Assembly: GCA_043721775.1 (NCBI GenBank)
Contig: JAYSQA010000281.1
Coordinates: 1-23,519 of the forward strand
Direction: 5' to 3'
Length of the DNA: 23,519 bases
DNA from: Stagnihabitans sp043721775
GTDB lineage: Bacteria > Pseudomonadota > Alphaproteobacteria > Rhodobacterales > Rhodobacteraceae
Both the position numbers and the translations under genes were made by a program. The notes below the pieces were generated by a model that had not been told where the DNA came from, made no database searches, and was given only the letters and a program-made list of their open reading frames with translations. Within the stretch, counting starts at the first letter, position 1. Each line of letters opens with the position of its first letter. Positions 1 through 6,323 of the stretch are shown one piece after another.

Positions 1-141
1 CCTGCCCGAAATCATCGAAGGGATTGAGTTCCGCGACGGGATCAAGCACGAATTCAAAGCCGCCCGATCACAACGTCACCAACTTTCGGGCATAGCTCCA
101 AGGGAGGTTGGGCTTGATACTGTCGGTTGGGAAATCGGGGC

Positions 142-207
142 GCGCCGGCCTGGGGTGGGCGCGTTTATCGCGCCGGCCTGGGGTGGGCGGGTTTATCGCG
201 CCTGCCC
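142..207. repeat. 28-bp tandem repeat, two copies plus a partial third
   Basis: A 28-bp unit starting GCGCCGGCCTGGGG and ending GTTTATC occupies 142-169 and again 170-197, with one difference (GCGCG versus GCGGG). A degenerate third copy begins at 198 (GCGCCTGCCCGGGG). There is no convincing gene here. The unit probably arose by local duplication in GC-rich intergenic DNA. Confidence 0.8.
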
Positions 208-228
208 GGGGGCAGGCAGGCGCGGCCT

Positions 229-248
229 GATTTGTCGCGGGACAAATC
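229..248. repeat. Short perfect inverted repeat
   Basis: Arms GATTTGTC (229-236) and GACAAATC (241-248) are perfectly complementary around a GCGG loop. The hairpin is too weak, and lacks a T-run, for a confident terminator call. It lies just left of the double palindrome at 261-317. Confidence 0.6.
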
Positions 249-260
249 GGGGAAGAACGG

Positions 261-317
261 AGGGTGCATGATTTCACGCACCTTGGCGGGGGAGCGGTGC
301 GTGCGAGCACGCACCCT
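261..317. repeat. Double palindromic (REP-like) element, copy 1
   Basis: Two ~22-bp arms (261-282 and 296-317) are inverted copies of each other around a 13-bp spacer. Each arm is itself a near palindrome with GTGCGTG and CACGCAC halves. The same architecture recurs at 7778-7837. This copy sits 11 bp beyond the stop of the SieB-like gene, so it could cap that transcript, but no T-run follows. It is AGGGTGC at the left end and GCACCCT at the right end. Confidence 0.75.
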
Positions 318-328
318 ACGCTTGCTTT

Positions 329-955
329 CTATTGGCCATCATAACAATCCTTGTTCTGCGACACGCGAATCCATAGATCTGACGCCCGTAACCCTGAAGC
401 GCGCGAGTAAATGGGAATTAAATCTTCCCTGCTTTTGTTTATGAGTTCTGCAAAACTGTGAACATCGCTCTGATCCGCGCGAACTCGACCACTTTCCGAT
501 AGTCCAAATTTTGCATAGTATCCATTGTCGTAACTATTTCTGACGACCAAATTGCTGTCCCGAAGCTCTCGGACGGCCGGGGCGGATGAGTCAAAATTTA
601 CCGGATCAGGACGGTAAGCAGACAGCACGCAGAGAAGCAGTTTCGCGTCTTCCGACAGCTGCTTCTTTGAAATTGCTCTAAGTGCCACTTGCTTCGATAG
701 CTTGGTTGAACCCCAATGGAAGGCGGCAAATGAGATATGGATCGCAAGAAAACCTCCAGAAACCAATGCGGAGACGACCAACCAGGGCCTATAGGACTTT
801 ACGATTTCCGCTATACCAATCTTTTCGATAGCTCCCCATGGGTCGAAAAGTGCTGTGAAGCATAATAAGACTATAAGAAGCAAAATTTTCACTATTGGAA
901 AGACTTCGAGGATTCGATCGAATGCCTTTTCCAAGAAGCTTGCCAAATCACTCAC
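329..955 (-). CDS. SieB-like superinfection exclusion family membrane protein
   Basis: Predicted 208-residue inner-membrane protein. Two hydrophobic segments lie near residues 20-38 (around KILLLIVLLCFTALF) and 58-78 (around WLVVSALVSGGFLAIHI). Between them is a segment with IEKIGIAEIVKSYRPW, which matches the layout I know from the SieB family (phage lambda superinfection exclusion B: two N-terminal helices with a GL.E.....RPW-like linker). The soluble C-terminal part (LSEDAKLLL, then LRDSNLVVRNS, FGLSESG) looks like a winged-helix fold. The longest reading frame starts at a GTG at 961, but a GTG at 955 gives a 4-base GTGA overlap with the thyX stop and is preferred. Base composition is clearly more AT-rich than the neighbours, suggesting acquisition by transfer. 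Function in phage exclusion is inferred from family resemblance only. Confidence 0.6.
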   Translation of the reverse strand: MSDLASFLEKAFDRILEVFPIVKILLLIVLLCFTALFDPWGAIEKIGIAEIVKSYRPWLVVSALVSGGFLAIHISFAAFHWGSTKLSKQVALRAISKKQLSEDAKLLLCVLSAYRPDPVNFDSSAPAVRELRDSNLVVRNSYDNGYYAKFGLSESGRVRADQSDVHSFAELINKSREDLIPIYSRASGLRASDLWIRVSQNKDCYDGQ

Positions 956-1872
956 CCCCACACCTCACAAAACTCCCGCCATTCCCCCTTGCTCATGCCA
1001 CTCCCCTCCTGATCGACAACCTCCCCGGCCAGCCGCCGTTTCAGCACCGCGACCGCCTTGCCGCTCAAATTCACCCCTCCCATCCGGTAGTCCTCGAAGG
1101 CGGCGTAGGCCAAAGGCACCCAATCCTTCACCAGACGGCAAATCTCATCCGCGTAGACGCGGATTTCGTATTGGGCGTGGGGGTCGGCGCGCAGGCGCAG
1201 GAAGTGGAAGAGGTTGTGCAGGTCGACCTTCCAATACCATTGCGTGTAGATGTTCATCGGCAGGTTCATCCGGGCGAGCTCTCGGGCCAAGCCGCTTTGT
1301 GGCGTGCCATCGGGGGCGGTCTGGCCCAGCATCGCCTCATAATGGTCATACATTTGCCCTGCATCGGCGCGCAGAAGATCAAGGACGCGCGCAGCCTCCT
1401 CCCCCGACAGGACATCGCCGCGGCCCTGGTTGTTGGTGATGGACTGCGCCGCCAGGGCCGCAGGTTCGGGGATGTAGAACTCCCGGTCGAGGATCGAATA
1501 GCGTGCGGAGTATTCGTTGACGTTGGCGGTGCGGTGCCTGATCCACTGGCGGGCGACGAAGACCGGCAGTTTGACGTGCAGCTTCAACTCGCACATCTCG
1601 AACGGGGTCGAATGCCAGTGCCGCATCAGGTAGCGGATCAGGCCCTCGTCGTTTTGGACGTGCTTGGTACCCTCACCATAGCTGACGCGAGCGGCCTGGA
1701 CGATGGCGGCGTCGGTGCCCATGTAGTCGATGACGCGGACAAAGCCGTGGTCGAGAACGGGGTTGGCTTTATACAGGTGGGCCTCCATCCCGTCACTGAC
1801 GGCGCGCAGGGTGGGGCGCGGGGTGGCGCGGGCCGCTTCGATTTCGGCGCGTTGGTCAGGGGAGAGCGGCAT
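952..1872 (-). CDS. thyX: FAD-dependent thymidylate synthase ThyX
   Basis: Flavin-dependent thymidylate synthase, which methylates dUMP to dTMP with methylenetetrahydrofolate as carbon donor and NADPH as reductant. The 306-residue protein carries the ThyX motif as RHRTANVNEYSARYS at about 112-126, with RHR contacting FAD/dUMP and the serine and arginine of the motif in place. The usual second position Ser is Ala here, as often seen in alphaproteobacteria. The reading frame extends upstream to 2007, but the ATG at 1872 follows an AAAGGCG ribosome-binding site and gives a normal family N-terminus. The stop overlaps the start of the SieB-like gene by four bases, so the two are probably translated from one message. 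Certain as a family assignment. Confidence 0.97.
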   Translation of the reverse strand: MPLSPDQRAEIEAARATPRPTLRAVSDGMEAHLYKANPVLDHGFVRVIDYMGTDAAIVQAARVSYGEGTKHVQNDEGLIRYLMRHWHSTPFEMCELKLHVKLPVFVARQWIRHRTANVNEYSARYSILDREFYIPEPAALAAQSITNNQGRGDVLSGEEAARVLDLLRADAGQMYDHYEAMLGQTAPDGTPQSGLARELARMNLPMNIYTQWYWKVDLHNLFHFLRLRADPHAQYEIRVYADEICRLVKDWVPLAYAAFEDYRMGGVNLSGKAVAVLKRRLAGEVVDQEGSGMSKGEWREFCEVWG

Positions 1873-1966
1873 GGGTTCGCCTTTCAGGGCATGAGTCGGG
1901 GCTAGCATAGCGGCAGGCGGGGGGGCAAGGCCAGTGGTGCGGCGCTGCATCAGGGGTGCGGCTGAA

Positions 1967-2029
1967 TTGACCGAAAGATCATGGGCATTTGATCTTTGGA
2001 TACGCATTGGGCACAGTGTTTTGTAAAAC
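1967..2029 (+). promoter_or_regulatory. Operator candidates upstream of the lipoprotein/Slam pair
   Basis: A perfect 8-bp inverted repeat, AAAGATCA (1974-1981) and TGATCTTT (1990-1997) with an 8-bp spacer, lies 55 bp before the lipoprotein start. A weak -35-like TTGACC sits at 1967-1972, with TGATCT 17 bp further on. A second small palindrome, GTTTT-GT-AAAAC, occupies 2018-2029. A GAGG ribosome-binding site precedes the ATG at 2052. The symmetry suggests a dimeric repressor site. The sequence does not match the Fur or Irr boxes I know, so the regulator is unknown. Confidence 0.45.
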
Positions 2030-2051
2030 GAAAAGAAACATGTGAGGCATT

Positions 2052-3131
2052 ATGTCGGCAGTTCGGAAGTCTTTGGCAGCACTTTTGGTGCTGGCCGGGT
2101 GCGGCGGTTCGCCCTTTCCGGGGGGCACGGATGGAAGCGGAGGCGGTGGCAGCACGGGCAACGTGTCCGTGTCGGATTTGTCGACGTCGTCTGCAACTCT
2201 GTCAGCCAGCGGCGCGGTGGAGCGGCATGAGAAGCGCAACAAGGATACAGATGGCGGCACGTTAAACGGCAACGGCTATGCCTTCAACAACGGCAAGATC
2301 AGTTACAACGGAACCGCGGATACGTTCACGGTCGACAACCTCGCGTTTGACGGGGAGAACGTCTACCAGCACAGCAATGTGGGCGGCGATATGGGGCCAG
2401 AAGCGGGGCCGGGGCGGGTGTTTGCAGCGGACATCACCGATACTGATCCCCAGACCGGCGAGGTGATCGACCAGTTTTCTTACCGTGCGCTTTATGGCGT
2501 GTCGGACAGCGGCAAGACGCATTTCGCCATCGTGCGGACCGGGGCCTATCGCAACTACGGTTTTGGCGGCTTTATCTATGGCCGGACGGCGGATGGTGGC
2601 GTGACGCTGCCCACCACCGGGCAAGCGCAGTATCATGGCAGCTATGGCGGCTTGCGCGACTCATCGGGCGGCGGGTTGCAATATTCCACCGGTGACATGC
2701 AGATGATCATCGACTTTGTTGACTCGCTCCCTGCGGAATCGGCAACAAAGAATGACGCCAGTGTTCGCGGCTATGTCACGAACCGACATATCTTTGATCT
2801 GGCGGGCAATGACATCACGCAGACCGTGCTGGACGGCATCAACGTCGACAAGGACCGCCTGACGGACTTGAACAATTTGCCGACACTGGCGTTCAGTGTG
2901 GGCCCCGGTGTGCTGGACAACAACGGCGAGGCGCAGGGTGATTTGACGAGCACGATCATGGTCAAGGGCAGCGATGACAAGCCAACCCCGCTGCAACTTG
3001 AGGCGGGCAAGTACTATGCTGTCCTGTCGGGCAAGAATGCCGGTGAAGTGGCGGGGATCATTGTCGTCACCTCGGACGTGGCGGGCATCACCTACCGCGA
3101 AACCGGCGGCTTCATACTGTATCGCCCGTGA
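2052..3131 (+). CDS. TbpB-like surface lipoprotein, probable Slam substrate
   Basis: A 359-residue lipoprotein. The signal peptide ends in a lipobox LAGC, with the lipidated Cys at residue 17. It is followed by a Gly/Ser-rich tether (about 18-37) typical of surface-exposed lipoproteins. The second half has features of the 8-stranded barrel domain of the transferrin-binding protein B superfamily: TGQAQYHGSYGG near 187-200, a strand MQMIIDFVDS, a VRGYVTNR segment, and a final strand pair GKYYAVLSG...VAGIIVVTSD ending GGFILYR. Its stop overlaps the next gene's GTG by four bases. Pairing with a Slam outer-membrane protein strongly suggests it is the cargo. Known relatives bind transferrin, haemoglobin or complement factor H; the ligand here is unknown. 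Confidence 0.8.
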   Translation: MSAVRKSLAALLVLAGCGGSPFPGGTDGSGGGGSTGNVSVSDLSTSSATLSASGAVERHEKRNKDTDGGTLNGNGYAFNNGKISYNGTADTFTVDNLAFDGENVYQHSNVGGDMGPEAGPGRVFAADITDTDPQTGEVIDQFSYRALYGVSDSGKTHFAIVRTGAYRNYGFGGFIYGRTADGGVTLPTTGQAQYHGSYGGLRDSSGGGLQYSTGDMQMIIDFVDSLPAESATKNDASVRGYVTNRHIFDLAGNDITQTVLDGINVDKDRLTDLNNLPTLAFSVGPGVLDNNGEAQGDLTSTIMVKGSDDKPTPLQLEAGKYYAVLSGKNAGEVAGIIVVTSDVAGITYRETGGFILYRP

Positions 3132-4510
3132 CATTGGCTGTGAGGCGAGCCGTTACGGCGGGGCTGCTGATGCTGGCCACAGGGTTGAGTGCAGAACTGG
3201 CCACTGCGGGCATGGCCGATGCCAAGCCTGCCGTGCTGACCGTAGCGCAGATGCGCGCCTATGGGCTGGAGGCTTTGGCCAAGGGCTATGCCGAGCAGGC
3301 GCTGAAGATTGCCACGGCCTTGCTTGAACGCGATCCTGCCGACGGTCAGGCCCATATCCTGAAGGCGCAGGCCCTGCGCGTGCTGCACCGGCTGCCAGAC
3401 AGCGAGGCTGCGGCGCGGCAGGCGTGGAGCCTCGCCAGCGATAAGGGCGCACGGTATCAGGCGGCAACCTCGGTGGCGCAGGCCTTGTCGTTGCAGGGGC
3501 ATCGCACAACGGCGCAGTACTGGCTACGGCAGGCGGTGCAGAACGCGCCGAGTGGGGCGGCGCAGGCCCAGGCTTTGCAGGATTTCAACTATGTCCGCGC
3601 CCAGAACCCGCTGAACCTTGGGGTCAGCGCCTCGGTCCGGCCGTCGGACAATGTGAACGGCGGGGCGCGCGACCCGTTGTTTGACTATCACGGCATTCCC
3701 TTCATCCTGTCGGGTGACGCGCTGGCGCTGTCGGGGCTGGCCTTTGGGTTGGGTGTGACTGGCAGCTACAAGCTGGAGGAGACGGTGGCGGCAGAGACGT
3801 TTCTGACCTTTGGTGCCAGCCAGCAGGGCGTGGTCTTGTCGGATGCGGCGCGGGCGCAGGCCCCCAAGGCGCAGAACAGTGACTATGCGCTGAACCATCT
3901 GGAACTTGGCGTGCAGCGCAAGGCAACAGGGTCGTTTGGACAGTTGACCACCGAGATCACAGCCGGACACACTTGGTACGGCGGGGCTGATTTGTCCAAC
4001 AGCCTTGAGGCCTCGGTTGAACTTGGGCGTCCGCTGGGCACGGCGGCCACGGGCAGCTTCAGTGCCAGCCTGACGCGGCAAATACGGCTGGACCGGCCGG
4101 TGTCCTCCTCGACCGAGGCAGAAGTTTCGGTGCGGTTGTCGAAGGCCGGTGCTAACGGCGATACGTGGCAGGGCAACCTGTCCCTGTCGCGGGTGGTGTC
4201 GCAGGATATCGGAATTGACCATGCCGAGGCGACTTTGGGCTTGGGCTGGCGGACGAGCCATCCGGTGGCGGGGGTGTCGCTGGGTGCGAATGTGTCGGTG
4301 CAGGCGTCGGACTATGCCGCTTCGCCCTATACGTCTGTGGGGCGGCAGGATCTGCATTGGCAGGCAAGCTTGCAGGCGACGGTGAACAAGATGACCTATC
4401 TGGGGTTTGCACCGGTGCTGAGTCTCGATTTTGCGCGCAACGACAGCAATGTGGCGCTGTACGATACGCAAACATTGGGCTTGGGCCTGAGCGTGGCATC
4501 ACGCTTCTGA
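3128..4510 (+). CDS. Slam-type surface lipoprotein assembly modulator (type XI secretion)
   Basis: A 460-residue outer-membrane protein. It has an N-terminal signal peptide (about 1-27), a periplasmic helical TPR-like domain (about 35-155, with repeats such as GLEALAKGYAEQALKIA and AHILKAQALRVLHRLPDSE), and a C-terminal beta-barrel (about 160-460) of alternating strands. The last strands, LDFARNDSNVALYDTQT then LGLGLSVASRF, match the end of the DUF560/Slam barrel, which closes with an SNxxxYD...F signature and a terminal Phe. Slam proteins move lipoproteins across the outer membrane to the cell surface. The GTG start overlaps the upstream lipoprotein stop (GTGA), indicating translational coupling of carrier and cargo. 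The family assignment is good, although the N-terminal domain is short compared with Neisseria Slam1. Confidence 0.82.
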   Translation: MTLAVRRAVTAGLLMLATGLSAELATAGMADAKPAVLTVAQMRAYGLEALAKGYAEQALKIATALLERDPADGQAHILKAQALRVLHRLPDSEAAARQAWSLASDKGARYQAATSVAQALSLQGHRTTAQYWLRQAVQNAPSGAAQAQALQDFNYVRAQNPLNLGVSASVRPSDNVNGGARDPLFDYHGIPFILSGDALALSGLAFGLGVTGSYKLEETVAAETFLTFGASQQGVVLSDAARAQAPKAQNSDYALNHLELGVQRKATGSFGQLTTEITAGHTWYGGADLSNSLEASVELGRPLGTAATGSFSASLTRQIRLDRPVSSSTEAEVSVRLSKAGANGDTWQGNLSLSRVVSQDIGIDHAEATLGLGWRTSHPVAGVSLGANVSVQASDYAASPYTSVGRQDLHWQASLQATVNKMTYLGFAPVLSLDFARNDSNVALYDTQTLGLGLSVASRF

Positions 4511-4582
4511 TCGGGGCGCTTCTGATCTGGTTTCGGCGGCGTTTGCTGCTAGGTTCGGCATGGAAACAAAAGGAACTCGCCC

Positions 4583-5011
4583 ATGAAAGTCAGATATCTG
4601 CATACGATGGTCCGCGTACTGGACCTTGATAAGTCCATTGCGTTCTACAAGCTCTTGGGTCTGGAAGAGATCCGCCGGTATGAAAACGAAAAGGGCCGCT
4701 TCACGCTGGTGTTTCTGGCAGCACCGGGCCAGCCGGAAGCCCCGGTTGAATTGACGTACAACTGGGATGGCGACACCGGCCTGCCCTCGGACGGTCGCCA
4801 CTTCGGCCATCTGGCCTATGAGTTCGACAACATCTACGATATTTGCGCCAAGCTTCAGGCAGCCGGTGTCCTGATCAACCGCCCGCCGCGCGACGGCCAT
4901 ATGGCGTTTGTGCGCTCACCCGACAATGTCTCGATCGAGATCCTGCAAATGGGCGACAGCCTGCCCCCGGCTGAACCCTGGGCCAGCATGGCCAACACCG
5001 GCCACTGGTAA
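4583..5011 (+). CDS. gloA: Lactoylglutathione lyase (glyoxalase I)
   Basis: Converts the hemithioacetal of methylglyoxal and glutathione to S-lactoylglutathione in the cytoplasm. The 142-residue protein aligns well with E. coli GloA, including LHTMVRVLDLDKSIAFY at the start, VELTYNW in the middle and SIEIL near the end. The four metal ligands of the Ni/Co class are present: His7, Glu56, His76 and Glu119. An AAAGGA ribosome-binding site lies before the ATG. The gene is 72 bp downstream of the Slam gene on the same strand but is probably functionally unrelated. A strong inverted repeat with a T-run follows it. Confidence 0.95.
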   Translation: MKVRYLHTMVRVLDLDKSIAFYKLLGLEEIRRYENEKGRFTLVFLAAPGQPEAPVELTYNWDGDTGLPSDGRHFGHLAYEFDNIYDICAKLQAAGVLINRPPRDGHMAFVRSPDNVSIEILQMGDSLPPAEPWASMANTGHW

Positions 5012-5040
5012 GCGCCCTGCCCTGCCGTTGATCCAATAGG

Positions 5041-5079
5041 GCGCCAGAGGCGCAGAGTTTTTTATCTCGCCTCTGGCGC
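5041..5079. terminator. Terminator after gloA, perfect 12-bp inverted repeat
   Basis: Arms GCGCCAGAGGCG (5041-5052) and CGCCTCTGGCGC (5068-5079) are perfectly complementary around a loop containing T6. Read on the plus strand, the first arm alone also folds (GCGCC-AGA-GGCGC) and is followed by AGAG and TTTTTT (5058-5063), a classical intrinsic terminator for gloA. The full symmetric arms may also stop transcription arriving from mraY. Confidence 0.75.
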
Positions 5080-5107
5080 AAGCGCCAACCAGCTCGGGAT
5101 GCGCTCC

Positions 5108-5196
5108 GCCGGGAGTATTTTGGCAAAGAGCAAAGGGAAAGGAACCCCAAGCCCCTTTCATTTGTTCATAAATATCCCACAGGGGGGTCCGGGGGG
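5108..5196. repeat. Inverted pair of the ATATCCC-type intergenic element
   Basis: Two diverged copies of one element face each other between the convergent genes gloA and mraY. The minus-oriented copy is 5108-5137 (GGGAGTATTTTGGCAAAG). The plus-oriented copy is 5152-5196, running from CCCCTTTCATTTG through AAATATCCC to GGGGGG. Transcripts through both could fold the CAAAGGG and CCCTTT parts together. Each copy reads in the direction of the gene it follows. Related copies lie at 13787-13830, 16009-16050, 18216-18270 and 23465-23519. Confidence 0.65.
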
Positions 5197-5208
5197 ACGT
5201 GAAGTCCA

Positions 5209-5227
5209 CCCGGCGGCCGATGCCGGG
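5209..5227 (-). repeat. GC-rich hairpin just after mraY
   Basis: CCCGGC (5209-5214) and GCCGGG (5222-5227) form a 6-bp stem 14 bases past the mraY stop. No T-run follows on the minus strand, so it is at most a stabilising 3' hairpin or part of a Rho-dependent end. Confidence 0.4.
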
Positions 5228-5240
5228 CGCGGCATTTGGT

Positions 5241-6323
5241 TTAGCGCACCTTCAGCGTGGCAAGGCCCAGCATGGCAAGGATCAGGCTGATGATCCAGAA
5301 GCGGATCACGATCTGCGGTTCGGCCCAGCCGCGCTTTTCGAAATGGTGATGGATGGGCGCCATCAGGAAGATGCGCTTCTTGGTGCGCTTGTAATAGGCG
5401 ACCTGGATGATGACCGAAAGCGCCTCGACCACGAAGAGGCCGCCGACGATGGCCAGAACGATCTCGTGCTTGATGCAGACTGCGATCGCACCGAGGGCAC
5501 CGCCAAGAGCGAGGGAACCGGTGTCGCCCATGAAGACCGCAGCCGGGGGGGCGTTGTACCACAGGAACCCGAGGCCCGCGCCGAAGAGGGCCGCGGTGAA
5601 AATCAGAATCTCACCTGTTCCGGGTACGAAATGGACGCCAAGGTATTCGGCGAAGTTGTAGTTGCCGACCACGTAGGAGATAATGCCAAGGGTCGCTCCG
5701 GCGATCATGACGGGCATGATGGCAAGGCCATCAAGGCCGTCGGTCAGGTTCACGGCATTGGCCGAGCCTATGATGACAAACGTGCCGAATGGGATGAAGA
5801 AATAACCAAGGTCAAAGAGTGCGTTCTTGAAGATTGGCAGGGCCAGGCCATTGGCCAGTGGGGCTGGGTGGAAGCTGGCGGCGGCGTAGCTGGCCAGCGC
5901 CGCGATGGCGAGGCCAGCGAGGATGCGGATGCGGCCCGACACGCCCTTGGTGTTCTGCTTGGTCACCTTGGCAAAGTCATCGGCAAAGCCGATCAGGCCA
6001 AAGCCCAGCGTCACCAGAAGGACGATCCAGACATAGGGGTTGTCAAGCCGCGCCCAGACCAGCGTTGAGAAGACCAGCGCCGACAGGATCAGCAAGCCGC
6101 CCATCGTTGGCGTTCCGGCTTTGGCGAGGTGACTTTGCGGCCCATCGTCGCGGATTGGCTGACCTTTGCCTTGCTTGCGGCGCAGCAGGTTGATCAGCGG
6201 CTGACCGAAGATGAAGCCGAAAATCAGCGCCGTCAGGAAGGCGCAGCCCGCCCGGAAGGTGATGTATTTGAAAAGGTTGAAAACTCCGCCGCCGTCAGCG
6301 AATTGCGTCATCCAGTAAAGCAT
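5241..6323 (-). CDS. mraY: Phospho-N-acetylmuramoyl-pentapeptide transferase MraY
   Basis: Integral membrane enzyme that transfers phospho-MurNAc-pentapeptide from UDP to undecaprenyl phosphate, giving lipid I. The 360-residue length is typical. Conserved elements are present: PTMGG at 72-76, the Mg-binding ADDF at 114-117, the catalytic NLTDGLDG loop at 192-199, and the HHHFEKRGW motif near the C-terminus. About ten hydrophobic segments are visible. The ATG (6321-6323) abuts the murF stop with no gap, as expected in a coupled operon. In related genomes murD and ftsW commonly follow mraY; here the operon ends and the next gene is on the other strand. Confidence 0.98.
   Translation of the reverse strand: MLYWMTQFADGGGVFNLFKYITFRAGCAFLTALIFGFIFGQPLINLLRRKQGKGQPIRDDGPQSHLAKAGTPTMGGLLILSALVFSTLVWARLDNPYVWIVLLVTLGFGLIGFADDFAKVTKQNTKGVSGRIRILAGLAIAALASYAAASFHPAPLANGLALPIFKNALFDLGYFFIPFGTFVIIGSANAVNLTDGLDGLAIMPVMIAGATLGIISYVVGNYNFAEYLGVHFVPGTGEILIFTAALFGAGLGFLWYNAPPAAVFMGDTGSLALGGALGAIAVCIKHEIVLAIVGGLFVVEALSVIIQVAYYKRTKKRIFLMAPIHHHFEKRGWAEPQIVIRFWIISLILAMLGLATLKVR

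Larger units (their letters stand above)
2..271 (+). pseudogene. Possible 3' remnant of a transposase gene
   Basis: A plus-strand frame enters from the left edge and stays open to a TGA at 269-271. Only its first ~20 residues (LPEIIEGIEFRDGI, then KHEFKAA) look like real protein; they recall the C-terminal tail of some insertion-sequence transposases. After that it runs into low-complexity repeat DNA. The GCC GCC CGA codons near 61-69 could be an ancestral stop (TGA) changed to CGA, and the sequence ending near 108 (GGGCATAGCTC) resembles an IS end. This is weak resemblance from memory. It could equally be the end of an unrelated gene or a chance frame. Confidence 0.22.

Noticed and set aside
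1873..2007. Longer ThyX with 45 extra N-terminal residues
   Set aside because: The extension is unlike ThyX, would overlap the Slam operon control region, and the ATG at 1872 has a good ribosome-binding site.
5199..6068. Long open frames opposite mraY, murF, murE, ftsI, rsmH, the mutase gene, pccA and pccB
   Set aside because: They are antisense shadows typical of high-GC coding DNA, with His/Arg/Gly-rich composition and no family features, while the opposite strand carries clear conserved enzymes.
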